From: Raineyella antarctica
Lineage (GTDB): Bacteria; Actinomycetota; Actinomycetes; Propionibacteriales; Propionibacteriaceae
Assembly (NCBI RefSeq): GCF_900092135.1
Contig: NZ_FMYF01000004.1
Coordinates: 62,001-126,000 of the forward strand
Length of the DNA: 64,000 nucleotides
Direction: 5' to 3'
Below the pieces are notes generated by a model, which was not told the DNA's origin, searched no databases, and worked only from the letters and a program-made list of their open reading frames with translations. Below are positions 42,011-50,454 of the stretch, one piece after another; positions within the stretch are counted from its first letter, which is position 1, and each line of letters starts with the position of its first letter. The position numbers and the translations under genes are program-made.

Positions 42011-42922
42011 GTGACCACGTCGAACCCGCTCTTTTCCTACGAGAGCCATGTCGACCCGCGCCCCGTACGTGCCCACACCCTGGTGGTGACGATGGGGAGC
42101 TTCGTCGACGCCGGCCATATCCAGCGATTGGTCAACGACCAGGTCACCGACCGGCTCGAGAACCACCGCCTGGGCCACTTCGACGCCGACACCCTCGTGG
42201 ACTACCGCGGCAACCGGCCGCCGATCGTCTTCGCCCACGACCACTTCACCCGGTACGAGGCGCCCGAACTGACCCTGGTGCAGGCCACCGACGCCAAGGG
42301 CACCCCGTTCCTGCTGCTCACCGGACCGGAGCCGGACTTCCGCTGGGAGGAGATGGCCGCAGCCATCGAGCGGATCATCGACGACCACGAGGTTCGCCTC
42401 ACCGTGATGGTGCAGGGCGTCCCGATGCCGACCCCGCACACCCGTCCGGTGCACGTGACCCAGTGGGCCAGCCGTCCCGAGCTGATCCCGGACAACCGCC
42501 CGATGTTCGGCACGATCGCGATGAGCGCCGCCTTCCCGGCCATGCTCGCGGTCCGGCTGGGGGAGGCGGGCCACGACGTGATCGGCCTTTCGGCCGGCAT
42601 CCCGCAGTACCTGGCGCCCGGTGACTACCCGGACGGCGCCATCGCCGCCATCCACGCCCTGGGCTCGGTCTCGGAGCTCGCGCTCCCCACCGCCGGTCTC
42701 GAGCTCGTCTCGGGTGCCGTCCGCGCGGAGATCGACAAGCAGGTCGAGCAGTCCGAGGAGGCCCGCGAGATGGTCGCCGAGCTGGAGGCCAACTACGACC
42801 GCTTCACGGCGCGCCACCCGCTGCTGCCGGCCGCCGACGCGGCCGACCTCCCCACCGCCGACGAGATCGCCGCCGAGGCCGAGAAGTTCCTGCGCAGCCT
42901 CGACGAGCCGCCGGAGGAATGA
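42011..42922 (+). CDS. PAC2-family protein
   Basis: The 303-residue product matches actinobacterial PAC2 (proteasome-assembly-chaperone-2-like) proteins: NPLFSYESHVDPRPVRAHTLVV, DADTLVDYRGNRPPIVFAHDHF and LTGPEPDFRWEEMAAAI appear in order. VMVQGVPMPTPHTRPVHVTQW and MSAAFPAMLAVRLGEAGHDV follow. Such proteins are related to archaeal and eukaryotic proteasome assembly factors; in Actinobacteria they form shells or remain uncharacterised. GTG 42011 is five bases after GGAGG; ATG 42008 is too close to it. The 290-base gap before it contains the dioxygenase promoter and some GC-rich repeats only. Confidence 0.85.
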   Translation: MTTSNPLFSYESHVDPRPVRAHTLVVTMGSFVDAGHIQRLVNDQVTDRLENHRLGHFDADTLVDYRGNRPPIVFAHDHFTRYEAPELTLVQATDAKGTPFLLLTGPEPDFRWEEMAAAIERIIDDHEVRLTVMVQGVPMPTPHTRPVHVTQWASRPELIPDNRPMFGTIAMSAAFPAMLAVRLGEAGHDVIGLSAGIPQYLAPGDYPDGAIAAIHALGSVSELALPTAGLELVSGAVRAEIDKQVEQSEEAREMVAELEANYDRFTARHPLLPAADAADLPTADEIAAEAEKFLRSLDEPPEE

Positions 42923-43019
42923 CCTCGCGGCAGTCCAGACCGGGCCGGTCTGCGCGGAGCGCCGCCGTCTGCCGGGCACGCACGCCCGGGGTGCCCGCCA
43001 TCGGCCGCGGATGGGGTCG

Positions 43020-43025
43020 TACGCT
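43020..43025 (+). promoter_or_regulatory. -10 box TACGCT for the DprE1-like gene
   Basis: TACGCT ends five bases before GTG 43031 and eight before ATG 43034; no Shine-Dalgarno site is present, suggesting a leaderless mRNA. Confidence 0.45.
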
Positions 43026-43033
43026 GGTCGGTG

Positions 43034-44446
43034 ATGAGCACTACATCTGTATCCACGGCCCCGACCACGTCCGACCTGCTGACCGGATGGGGTCGCACCG
43101 CGCCCTCCCGCGCCGACGTGCTGCACCCGTACGACGTCGAGACGCTGGTCGACGCCGTACGGCGGGCGGCAGATCGACGGTCCGAGGGCGGGCGCGGCGT
43201 CCTGGCCCGCGGCCTGGGACGCTCGTACGGCGATGTCGCACAGAACGCCGGCGGCCTGGTCATCGACATGACCGGCCTGGCCACGATCCACTCGATCGAC
43301 CCGGACGCCGCAGAGGTCGACGTGGACGCCGGGGTCAGCCTGGACGCGCTGATGAAGGCGGCCCTCCCGTACGGGCTGTGGATCCCCGTCCTGCCCGGCA
43401 CCCGCCAGGTGACCGTCGGTGGGGCGATCGGCAACGACGTCCACGGCAAGAACCACCACAGTGCCGGCTCGTTCGGCGACCACGTGCGGTCCATGCAGCT
43501 GCTGGTGGCCGACGGCCGGGTGCTCGAGGTCTCGCCGGAGGGCACGCCGGACGACCCGGACGCCTCGATCTTCTGGGCCACGATCGGCGGCATCGGCCTC
43601 ACCGGCATCATCCTGCGCGTACGCCTGGCGATGACCCGGACCGAGACGGCCTACTTCATCGCCGACGGCATCGTCACCCACGACCTGGACGAGACGATCG
43701 CCGTGCACTCGGACGGGTCGGAGTCGCGCTACGAGTACTCCAGCGCCTGGTTCGACGCCATCAGCGCCCCGCCGAAGCTCGGACGAGCGGCCATCTCGCG
43801 CGGCTCGCTGGCGAAGCTGGACCAGCTTCCGGCCAAGCTACGCAAGGATCCGCTGGCCTTCGACGCCCCGACCCTGCTCACGCTCCCCGACGTCTTCCCG
43901 AACGGGCTGGCCAACAAGGTGACATTCGGTGCGCTGGGCACCGCCTGGTACCTGAAGAGCGGCAACTACACCGGCAAGGTGCAGAACCTGACGCAGTTCT
44001 ACCACCCGCTCGACCTGTTCGGGGAGTGGAACCGGGCGTACGGCACCGAGGGGTTCCTGCAGTACCAGTTCGTCGTCCCGCCGGCGGCGGTCGAGGAGTT
44101 CAAGAGCATCATCGGCGACATCCAGAGGTCGGGTCACTACTCCTTCCTCAACGTGTTCAAGCTCTTCGGACAGGGCAACCCGGCCCCGCTCAGCTACCCG
44201 ATGCCCGGCTGGAACGTCTGCGTCGACTTCCCGATCCGCCGCGGCCTGGACACCTTCCTGAACGAGCTGGACAAGCGGGTGCTCGAGTTCGGCGGACGGC
44301 TGTACACCGCCAAGGACTCCCGCACCAGTGCGGAGAACTTCCACCGGATGTATCCCAGGCTCCAGGAGTGGATCGCCACGCGTCGCCGGGTCGATCCCGA
44401 GGGGCTGTTCGTCTCCGACATGGCCCGACGCCTGGAGCTGGTCTGA
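43034..44446 (+). CDS. dprE1: DprE1-like decaprenylphosphoryl-ribose 2-epimerase, oxidase subunit
   Basis: The 470-residue FAD-linked oxidase has the VAO-type flavin domain: [37 protein letters not shown] and [20 protein letters not shown], the last nearly identical to mycobacterial DprE1. [14 protein letters not shown] carries the cysteine that corresponds to Cys387 of M. tuberculosis DprE1. In mycobacteria the enzyme oxidises decaprenylphosphoryl ribose on the way to the arabinose donor DPA. The paired GtrA gene follows, as Rv3789 neighbours dprE1. dprE2 is not adjacent, so the product sugar here is uncertain. Confidence 0.88.
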   Translation: MSTTSVSTAPTTSDLLTGWGRTAPSRADVLHPYDVETLVDAVRRAADRRSEGGRGVLARGLGRSYGDVAQNAGGLVIDMTGLATIHSIDPDAAEVDVDAGVSLDALMKAALPYGLWIPVLPGTRQVTVGGAIGNDVHGKNHHSAGSFGDHVRSMQLLVADGRVLEVSPEGTPDDPDASIFWATIGGIGLTGIILRVRLAMTRTETAYFIADGIVTHDLDETIAVHSDGSESRYEYSSAWFDAISAPPKLGRAAISRGSLAKLDQLPAKLRKDPLAFDAPTLLTLPDVFPNGLANKVTFGALGTAWYLKSGNYTGKVQNLTQFYHPLDLFGEWNRAYGTEGFLQYQFVVPPAAVEEFKSIIGDIQRSGHYSFLNVFKLFGQGNPAPLSYPMPGWNVCVDFPIRRGLDTFLNELDKRVLEFGGRLYTAKDSRTSAENFHRMYPRLQEWIATRRRVDPEGLFVSDMARRLELV

Positions 44447-44556
44447 CCTCCGGCGGCCGTCGGCACCGTCGCCGTCCCGGGTCGCCGGGCGCGGAGACAT
44501 CCGGCACCCGGCCGTCCTGCGGCACGACGACCGGTGCCCGCCATTGGGCGGCCGCG

Positions 44557-44562
44557 TACGCT
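44557..44562 (+). promoter_or_regulatory. -10 box TACGCT for the gtrA-like gene
   Basis: TACGCT ends six bases before ATG 44569. The same hexamer and similar spacing stand before the DprE1-like gene, suggesting parallel expression from leaderless promoters. Confidence 0.5.
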
Positions 44563-44568
44563 CGACAT

Positions 44569-45198
44569 ATGCCGCAGACCTCCGCAACCTCCCAGGATCC
44601 CGCCCGGTCGACCCGACCGAGCGCAGCCGAGCGCTTCCTGGCGATGCGGCTCCGGCTGTGGCGGCTCCTCCCGGGCTGGCTGCGGCGGATCCTCCCGGAG
44701 AGCTTCATCGGGTTCGCGATCCTCAACCTGACCACGTTCGCGGTGGACATGGCAGTGCTGGCCGCCCTGTTCCGCCTGGCCCAGTTGCCTTACCCGCTGG
44801 CCACCACCATCGGCTACCTGACCGCGCTGGTGCTGGCGTACTTCCTCAACCGCTGGCTGAACTTCCATTCCCATGGCGCTGTCGGTCCCCAGTCCGCGCG
44901 CTACGTCTTCGTGGCCGCGGTGAACTACTTCGCCCTCCTCCAGGGCGTGGGCAGCGGGCTGCAGGCCCTGGGCGTCAACTTCCTCCTCGCGCGGATCATC
45001 GCCGCCTGTTGCGAGGGGATCTGGACGTACGTCGGGATGCGCTGGATCGTCTTCCGCACCGATGGACGCAGCGAGGCCCCGGCCGCACCGGCAGCCTCCA
45101 CGACCTCCGTCTCCACGACGGCCGTCTCCACGACTGCCGCGGCCACCTCCGGGGCCGACCCGGAGGACGAGCTGGAACAGGCGCCGGTCCGGTCCTGA
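44569..45198 (+). CDS. GtrA-family membrane protein
   Basis: The 209-residue product has four hydrophobic helices in the GtrA pattern: FIGFAILNLTTFAVDMAVLA, YPLATTIGYLTALVLAYFLN, the NRWLNFHS loop. YVFVAAVNYFALLQGVGSGL and a last helix ending MRWIVFRTD follow. A Ser/Thr/Ala-rich tail of about 40 residues is cytosolic. GtrA proteins are linked to polyprenyl-phosphate sugar movement or anchoring; Rv3789 next to mycobacterial dprE1 is of this family. Position and promoter suggest the same partnership here. No Shine-Dalgarno site precedes ATG 44569. Confidence 0.88.
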   Translation: MPQTSATSQDPARSTRPSAAERFLAMRLRLWRLLPGWLRRILPESFIGFAILNLTTFAVDMAVLAALFRLAQLPYPLATTIGYLTALVLAYFLNRWLNFHSHGAVGPQSARYVFVAAVNYFALLQGVGSGLQALGVNFLLARIIAACCEGIWTYVGMRWIVFRTDGRSEAPAAPAASTTSVSTTAVSTTAAATSGADPEDELEQAPVRS

Positions 45199-45239
45199 AC
45201 CGGGATCGATCCTGGGCCGGGATCGAGCGGATCCCATTC

Positions 45240-45276
45240 CTTCGAGGGGGCCAGATCTCAGCGCTTCGAGGGGGCC
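45240..45276. repeat. 13-bp direct repeat at the end of the DedA gene
   Basis: CTTCGAGGGGGCC occurs at 45240-45252 and again at 45264-45276, period 24. The second copy is the last codons of the DedA gene, the first lies just past its stop. CCGGGATCGA is also repeated at 45200-45209 and 45217-45226. Confidence 0.6.
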
Positions 45277-45941
45277 CCGTCGCCCTCGGGAGCCGCGGGG
45301 CCCGTCGGCTCGGCGTCCGGGTCGACCGCTGACGGCGGAACCGAGCCACGCAGCAACGTACGGCGCAGCACCCAGTCGATGATCGGCCCCAGCGCCATCC
45401 CGGCGGCGATCGCCACCACGATGCCGAGGAACTGGTGGTGCTCGAACCATGCTCCGGCCAGGCTGCCGACGAGCACGCAGTACATCGCCCACAGGGACGA
45501 GCTGACCGCCACCACCTTGCGGTAGCGGTGCCGCGAGTAGCCGACCAATCCGCACATCATGTTGATCGCGATCCGCACGCCGGGGATGAAGCGGCCGATG
45601 ATGATCAGGGTGGCGCCGCGGGCGAACAGTTCCTTGCGGGCCCAGGCGAAGGCCCGGGCGATCTTGGGCCGCTGGAACAGCCGGTTCTCGTGCAGCCAGC
45701 GCATCCGCCCGATCTGGTAGGCGATGTTGTCGCCGCACCAGGCGGCGAGGGCGGACACCAGGAACAGGACCAGCAGTAGTCCGCGGTGGCCGTGCACGAG
45801 GACCGACGCCATCGAGATCACCAGGGACTCGCTGGGCACGACCGGGACCACCGCGTCGAAGATGATGAACGGCACCAGTGCCAGGTATCCCCAGACCGAT
45901 GTTGCGGCACCGAGGATGAAGGCGGTGATGTCGTTGAGCAT
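45258..45941 (-). CDS. DedA-family membrane protein
   Basis: The 227-residue protein has the DedA/SNARE-associated fold: FDAVVPVVPSESLVISMASVL with the re-entrant-loop acidic residue, CGDNIAYQIGRMRW. FARGATLIIIGRFIPGVRIAINMMCGL with the conserved F-x-R-F-x-P-x-x-R pattern and two final helices follow. Recent work links DedA proteins to flipping of undecaprenyl phosphate or phosphatidylethanolamine. ATG 45941 follows GGGAGA. The C-terminal tail is Pro/Ala-rich and charged. It is convergent with the gtrA-like gene, both possibly concerned with lipid carriers. Confidence 0.9.
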   Translation of the reverse strand: MLNDITAFILGAATSVWGYLALVPFIIFDAVVPVVPSESLVISMASVLVHGHRGLLLVLFLVSALAAWCGDNIAYQIGRMRWLHENRLFQRPKIARAFAWARKELFARGATLIIIGRFIPGVRIAINMMCGLVGYSRHRYRKVVAVSSSLWAMYCVLVGSLAGAWFEHHQFLGIVVAIAAGMALGPIIDWVLRRTLLRGSVPPSAVDPDAEPTGPAAPEGDGAPSKR

Positions 45942-46024
45942 GCGGTCGTCGTCTCCCAGGGTCGGTCCCACCAGTCTGGCATGTCCGCGCAAGGCGTCCG
46001 GAGCCCGTGCCGGCCGACGGGCGC

Positions 46025-46030
46025 TAGGGT
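46025..46030 (+). promoter_or_regulatory. -10 box TAGGGT for the FKBP gene
   Basis: TAGGGT ends exactly six bases before ATG 46037, with no Shine-Dalgarno sequence between; probable leaderless start. Confidence 0.5.
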
Positions 46031-46036
46031 CGTGCC

Positions 46037-46429
46037 ATGGCTGAGACAGAGAACGAGAAGCCCGTCGTCGACCTCCCGCAGGGGCCTGCGCCGGTGAACC
46101 TGGAGATCAAGGACCTCTCGGTGGGTGACGGTCCCGCCGCGGCCAAGGGCGACACGGTCCGGGTGCACTACGTGGGAGTGGCCCTGGGGACCGGCCGGGA
46201 GTTCGACTCCTCCTGGGAACGTGGCGAACCGCTCGCCTTCACCCTCGGTGGCCGCCAGGTGATCCGTGGCTGGGACATGGGCATCAAGGGCATGAAGGTC
46301 GGCGGTCGGCGCCGACTGGTCATCCCCAGCTTCCTCGGCTACGGCTCGCAGGGGGCCGGGCCCGAGATCGCTCCGGGGGAGACACTGGTCTTCGTCTGCG
46401 ACCTGGTCGGCATCGGCGACGAGGGCTGA
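46037..46429 (+). CDS. FKBP-type peptidyl-prolyl cis-trans isomerase
   Basis: The 130-residue cytosolic protein is a single FKBP domain: GDTVRVHYVGVALGTGREFD, SWERGEPLAFTLGGRQVIRG, WDMGIKGMKVGGRRRLVIPS and GYGSQGAGPEIAPGETLVFV appear in the usual order. The catalytic-pocket residues Tyr (HYVG), Asp (FDSS), Phe, Val-Ile and Trp (GWDMG) and the late Tyr (GYGS) are present. Such enzymes assist folding by isomerising proline bonds. There is no signal peptide. The gene appears monocistronic. Confidence 0.95.
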   Translation: MAETENEKPVVDLPQGPAPVNLEIKDLSVGDGPAAAKGDTVRVHYVGVALGTGREFDSSWERGEPLAFTLGGRQVIRGWDMGIKGMKVGGRRRLVIPSFLGYGSQGAGPEIAPGETLVFVCDLVGIGDEG

Positions 46430-46454
46430 ACCGACGCCGTCCGCCGGTACCGGC

Positions 46455-46482
46455 GCCGCCTACGATGGGCCGCCTACGATGG
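46455..46482 (+). promoter_or_regulatory. Tandem 14-bp duplication carrying two TACGAT -10 boxes
   Basis: GCCGCCTACGATGG occurs at 46455-46468 and is exactly repeated at 46469-46482. Each copy holds TACGAT (46461-46466, 46475-46480), a good -10 hexamer, upstream of the gene at 46526. Confidence 0.5.
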
Positions 46483-46525
46483 AAGGCGTGGCCTGCTGGG
46501 CAGGTGGTGACGGACCGGAGGACCT

Positions 46526-47677
46526 GTGGAGACTGCACTGATCATCTTCGGCGTGCTCGCGGTGATGGCCGCCCTCGCCGGCGGCGCAGCGCTGAGCGTG
46601 CTCGTCCACCGGGCCGTCGTGACCTACCGGGCGCGGCGCCCGATCACCATGGGTGAGCGGAGCACGACACCTGCCGAGGTGTTCTGGGAGGCCCGGGAAC
46701 TGTCCGAGTCGCCCCACGTCCGGGCCATCGCCAGGCGCGACATCGGTACGTCCGAACAGGCCGTGCTGGCGGTCCAGGAGACCTTGGCCTCGCTGCCGCC
46801 GAACCATCGGGCCGACGCGCGGCTGCAGCACGAGCTGCTGAGCTCGGCCCGCGCGGCGCGCGCCTCCACCACCGACGGCGTCCGGCTGGCCGAGCAGGGC
46901 AGCCCCCGGGAACTGGCGGCGGGCGTCTCGGAGGGGCTGCTCAACGCCCTCTCGCAGACGGCGCTGCCCGGTCGTCCCGCGATCACCGCCGCGCTGGAAT
47001 CGGGTCGGACCGCCCAGGCGATCCCCGGGACCGGGATCGAGGCCGTGGACCGGGCCGTGCGGAGCGTACAGGGCTGGCTGGGGACGTACGTCCCGGTCGC
47101 CGCGCGCCCGGGTTTCAACGCCCTGGGCGGCACCGTCGGCCAGCTGACCTCGGGCCTGGGTGCGATGGCGCGTGACCTGGCCCAGTCGTTCAGCTCCTCG
47201 ACCGGCTTCGACTTCGGGGCACTCGGTACCTCGACCGGTCCCGCGGGCAGCAGGCTACTGCGCTCGATGGACGACCTCGGCCAGCAGGTCTCGCCCGCGA
47301 TGCTGCACCAGCTCGTCGAGCGCAGCGACGAGGCCGTCGCCCACGTGACCGCCTGCGTCGACCAACTGGAACGCGAGTTCCGCCCGGCCGGCCGGCGCGA
47401 GACCTGGCGCCGGACCTACTGGCCGAGCCTGGGGGACGTCGTCGCCCAGGACGCCCTCGTGCACGGCCGCCAAGTGCTGGTGCGCGAGAACGAGACGCAT
47501 CGGGCCCTGCAGGACGCGGTCCGGTCACTCGACCTGGCCGAGGCCCGGGTCCGCGGCACCGCCTGGGCACTGGTCCAGCGCGACGTCCGACCCGGCACGT
47601 TCGTGGGACCGGACCTGGCGTCGTTCGCCGGACAGCTGGAGGACTACGTCAGCGAGCAGCGCCGGTCGTCACGCTGA
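46526..47677 (+). CDS. Hypothetical protein with one N-terminal membrane helix
   Basis: GTG 46526 follows GGAGGAC. The 383-residue product has one hydrophobic helix at about 3-25 (LIIFGVLAVMAALAGGAALS) and then a long, mostly helical, Ala/Arg/Glu-rich cytosolic or external part. A Gly-rich stretch near 190-250 and a tryptophan-containing RETWRRTYWPSLGDVVAQDA segment follow. No catalytic motif or known domain is evident. It is convergent with the amidotransferase gene. I cannot assign a function; a scaffold or membrane-associated regulator is one possibility. Confidence 0.7.
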   Translation: METALIIFGVLAVMAALAGGAALSVLVHRAVVTYRARRPITMGERSTTPAEVFWEARELSESPHVRAIARRDIGTSEQAVLAVQETLASLPPNHRADARLQHELLSSARAARASTTDGVRLAEQGSPRELAAGVSEGLLNALSQTALPGRPAITAALESGRTAQAIPGTGIEAVDRAVRSVQGWLGTYVPVAARPGFNALGGTVGQLTSGLGAMARDLAQSFSSSTGFDFGALGTSTGPAGSRLLRSMDDLGQQVSPAMLHQLVERSDEAVAHVTACVDQLEREFRPAGRRETWRRTYWPSLGDVVAQDALVHGRQVLVRENETHRALQDAVRSLDLAEARVRGTAWALVQRDVRPGTFVGPDLASFAGQLEDYVSEQRRSSR

Positions 47678-47742
47678 CCCCTGGTCGGGGATGGGGAAAC
47701 GCGCACCGATCATCCCGCCCACCATGGCGCGCAGGGGCCCGG

Positions 47743-48477
47743 TCAGTCCCTGGCGTACGTGCTGAAGAAGTTGCGCAGGAACCGACGGGCATGTGGCACG
47801 GGGGAGCGCCGGGCGACCTCCTTGAGGTCCTCCGACTCGTGCGGCTCGAAGTAGCCGTGGTGCTTGTACTCCTCGATCCGCGTGCAGAGCCCATCGGCGT
47901 CCAGCTCCGGATGGAACTGGGTGGCGTACACGTGCTCCTTCACCCGGAACATCTGGACGGGGCAGGCATCCGACGTCGCCAGCAGCACGGCGCTCGCCGG
48001 CAGCTCGCGGACCGCCTCCTTGTGGCCGACGAACGCCTCGAAACGACTCGGGACCCCCGCGCATACAGGGTCCTTGCGGGCGGCCAGGGTCAGCTCCACG
48101 GTCACCGGACCGACCGGCTCGCCATAGGTGCGGTCGATCACGGCACCCTGGTGCGAGCCCAGCGTGCCGATCCCGTAGCAGGCACCCAGGAAGGGGAAGT
48201 CCTGCTCCACCACGTCGTCGAGCACCCGGGCGAGGTCGGCCTCCACCCGCAACTGGAGTTCCGACTTGGTCTCGACCGGATCAGAGGAGTTGAACGGGCT
48301 GCCACCCAGGACGATGCCGGAGTACGCGTCCAGGTCAATGGTCTCCAGCGGGGTCCGGTCCAGCCGCATCCAGTCGAGCTGGCCGGGCTTGAGCCCACCC
48401 AGGCGGGCGAAGGCCGCGAACTCCTCCTCGGCGATACCGTCCTCGGCCCGGGTGGCCAGCAGCAGAAAGGGGCGCAT
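47743..48477 (-). CDS. Class I glutamine amidotransferase-like protein
   Basis: The 244-residue protein has the triad-type GATase fold: IVLGGSPFNSSDP, the nucleophile elbow LGACYGIGTLG with Cys100, and YATQFHPELDADG with the catalytic His. It stands alone rather than fused to a synthetase domain, like the GMP-synthase-related free amidotransferases. Those members can hydrolyse glutamine or, in related proteins, gamma-glutamyl compounds. ATG 48477 has CACAAT six bases upstream, a likely leaderless promoter. The product annotation cannot be narrowed. Confidence 0.87.
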   Translation of the reverse strand: MRPFLLLATRAEDGIAEEEFAAFARLGGLKPGQLDWMRLDRTPLETIDLDAYSGIVLGGSPFNSSDPVETKSELQLRVEADLARVLDDVVEQDFPFLGACYGIGTLGSHQGAVIDRTYGEPVGPVTVELTLAARKDPVCAGVPSRFEAFVGHKEAVRELPASAVLLATSDACPVQMFRVKEHVYATQFHPELDADGLCTRIEEYKHHGYFEPHESEDLKEVARRSPVPHARRFLRNFFSTYARD

Positions 48478-48483
48478 GGGTGC

Positions 48484-48489
48484 ATTGTG
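48484..48489 (-). promoter_or_regulatory. -10 box CACAAT for the amidotransferase gene
   Basis: On the minus strand CACAAT ends six bases before ATG 48477 and no Shine-Dalgarno site is seen. Confidence 0.4.
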
Positions 48490-48622
48490 CCGTGTCGTGG
48501 GGGCCGATGGCCCGGTGCGCCGCTGCGTGGCACGCCGGCGAGTGCTCCCGCGCCAAATTCCGGCCTGCCATCGGGGAGTGGATAGCATGCTTCGTGTCCG
48601 GACGGTAGTGGAGGAGACGGTG

Positions 48623-49396
48623 ATGGAGACCTTGGCGGCACTGGTCTCGCGCACCTCGTCCGGCTGGCTCGATGCGATGGCGCTCCACCTGGACGTGGCC
48701 CGGATGCTGCAGGATCCGCTGGGCCAGACGGCCGCGATCCTGGTCGCCGTCGGCGCCTGCCTGTCGACCCTGCTCGGCCGGTCCGTGGTGCTGGCCGTCA
48801 ACCGGATGCGACGACTGGGACTGCTCTTCGCGCTGCTGCTGAACTTCGGCACCCTGGTGCTGACCTACGTGGTGCTCGGCCTCCTCGTCTGGGGCGCCGG
48901 CACCGCGATCCTCGACGTACGGGCGGATCCGCGCGATGTCACCTGGGCGGTGGTATGGGCCGCCTCGCCGCTGGTGCTCGGGTTCGCCACCGCGATGCCC
49001 ATCCTGGGTATTGCCGTCGACCGCGGTCTGGGGCTGTGGTCGGTGCTGATCCTGTGGTCCATCATCGACGACGTCTACGGCACCAGCGGTCTGGCCGGTG
49101 GAGCGATCGCGGTTGGTGCCTGGCTGGTCACCTGGTTGCTGCAGAGCCTGTACGCCCCTCTGCTGGCCCGCGCCCGGGACTGGATCTGGCGGCGCGCGAC
49201 CGGCCGCCCCCTGTACGACTCCGCGCGCTTCGTCCTCGACCAGGCCAGCATCGACTTCAGCGAGTCCCAGCTCGACTGGCCCGCCGCCTCTCCGGCGGGC
49301 GAGGCCATCGAGGCCTCCCGCGGCACCCCGGCCGTGTCCCACCCCGGGGAGCGCCGGACCGGCGCGGGCGAGAAGCACCGCGGGAGGAGGCGATGA
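48623..49396 (+). CDS. Polytopic membrane protein of unknown function
   Basis: ATG 48623 follows GAGGAG (48611-48616) by six bases; an ATG at 48587 is less likely. The 257-residue protein has about five hydrophobic helices (VAVGACLSTLL, LLFALLLNFGTLVLTYVVLGL, AVVWAASPLVLGFATAM, LWSVLILWSIIDDVYG, AIAVGAWLVTWLLQ). A cytosolic tail with RRATGRPLYDSARFVLDQ follows. The fold is reminiscent of Yip1-like membrane domains, but I cannot be sure. Its stop overlaps the next gene as ATGA, giving a two-gene unit with a hydrolase-like protein. Confidence 0.75.
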   Translation: METLAALVSRTSSGWLDAMALHLDVARMLQDPLGQTAAILVAVGACLSTLLGRSVVLAVNRMRRLGLLFALLLNFGTLVLTYVVLGLLVWGAGTAILDVRADPRDVTWAVVWAASPLVLGFATAMPILGIAVDRGLGLWSVLILWSIIDDVYGTSGLAGGAIAVGAWLVTWLLQSLYAPLLARARDWIWRRATGRPLYDSARFVLDQASIDFSESQLDWPAASPAGEAIEASRGTPAVSHPGERRTGAGEKHRGRRR

Positions 49397-50454
49397 TCAC
49401 CCAGGTCCTGGTGGGGTTCCTCCTCCTCTTGCTCTTCTTCGTCCTGATCGCGCCGACCGAGTCGATGCGGTGGTGGGCCACCCAGAGTCCCGACGAGGCG
49501 CAGGAACGCGCGGACCGGGTCTCCGACCTGCTCAACGCCGCAGAGGGCGGCCAGGACGACAAGCTCAGCTACATCGTCTACATCTCGGGGGTCGGGGCGT
49601 TCGAGCCGGAGGCGAGCCTGGCAGGGGAGCGCCCGCTGCTCGAGGCGGTCCGAACCAGACTGGACGGCATCGGTCTGGTCAGCCAGATCTACCCCTACTC
49701 GATGACCAACCAGGGTCTGTTGGAGGCGCGCCTGAGCAGCTGGTGGTGGCGGATCGTGCAACGGCACACCGCCGGTGGCCCGGCGGCTCCGCTGGCCCGG
49801 ATCGTGATCAACTTCCGCAACGCCCTCCAGGTGGGGGTGTCGCTGGACCGCCGGTACGGGCCGCTGTACTCCCTCGGCATCGCCAACGTCATCTGGGACG
49901 AACTGCTCGAGGCCGGCTACCACCCCGCCGACCAGCGGCCGATCGTGCTGCTGTCCTGGAGCGGCGGGGCCCAGATCGCCCTGGGTGCCAGCTGGTACCT
50001 GGCGGCCACCGGCGCACCGGTCCACCTGTTGTCGATCGGCGGCTTCATGGACTCCGATCCGGGCTTCGACAAGCTCACCCACGCCTGGCTGTTCAAGGGC
50101 ACACGGGACTGGGTGCAGGGCGTGGCCCGGCTGTTCCCGGGACGCTGGCCGATCAATCGCACGAGCTCCTGGAACCGCGCCCTGGCCGAGGGACGACTGT
50201 CGATCAGTACGATCGGGCCGCTCAAGCACCTTGGCCGCGGCAGCTACCTGTCGCAGGGAGTGAAGATGCCGGACGGACGGACGGGCCGGGAGATCACCAC
50301 CGACACCATCTGCGAGACCCTGATCGGGGCAGGCCTGGCGGTGCCGCGGGCGCCGGGCAAGCAGCCCGAGCCGGTCAAGCCGCCGGCGACGAGCGCTCCG
50401 GCCGTCAGTCGTGGTGTCCCGCGAGGGACGCCAGGTCGACAGTCCCGGACCTGA
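49393..50454 (+). CDS. Membrane-anchored alpha/beta-hydrolase-like protein
   Basis: The 353-residue protein starts with a strong hydrophobic helix (LVGFLLLLLFFVLIAP, 6-21), probably a membrane anchor. The rest looks like an alpha/beta-hydrolase: YIVYISGVGAF (strand and oxyanion region), IVLLSWSGGAQIALGASWYL with a possible nucleophile Ser190, then LLSIGGFMDSDPG with an acid. The usual first Gly of G-x-S-x-G is Ser188, so activity is not certain. It is coupled by ATGA to the polytopic membrane protein. Its last 50 bases overlap the end of the hemerythrin gene on the other strand. The pair may act on a membrane lipid. Confidence 0.7.
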   Translation: MITQVLVGFLLLLLFFVLIAPTESMRWWATQSPDEAQERADRVSDLLNAAEGGQDDKLSYIVYISGVGAFEPEASLAGERPLLEAVRTRLDGIGLVSQIYPYSMTNQGLLEARLSSWWWRIVQRHTAGGPAAPLARIVINFRNALQVGVSLDRRYGPLYSLGIANVIWDELLEAGYHPADQRPIVLLSWSGGAQIALGASWYLAATGAPVHLLSIGGFMDSDPGFDKLTHAWLFKGTRDWVQGVARLFPGRWPINRTSSWNRALAEGRLSISTIGPLKHLGRGSYLSQGVKMPDGRTGREITTDTICETLIGAGLAVPRAPGKQPEPVKPPATSAPAVSRGVPRGTPGRQSRT

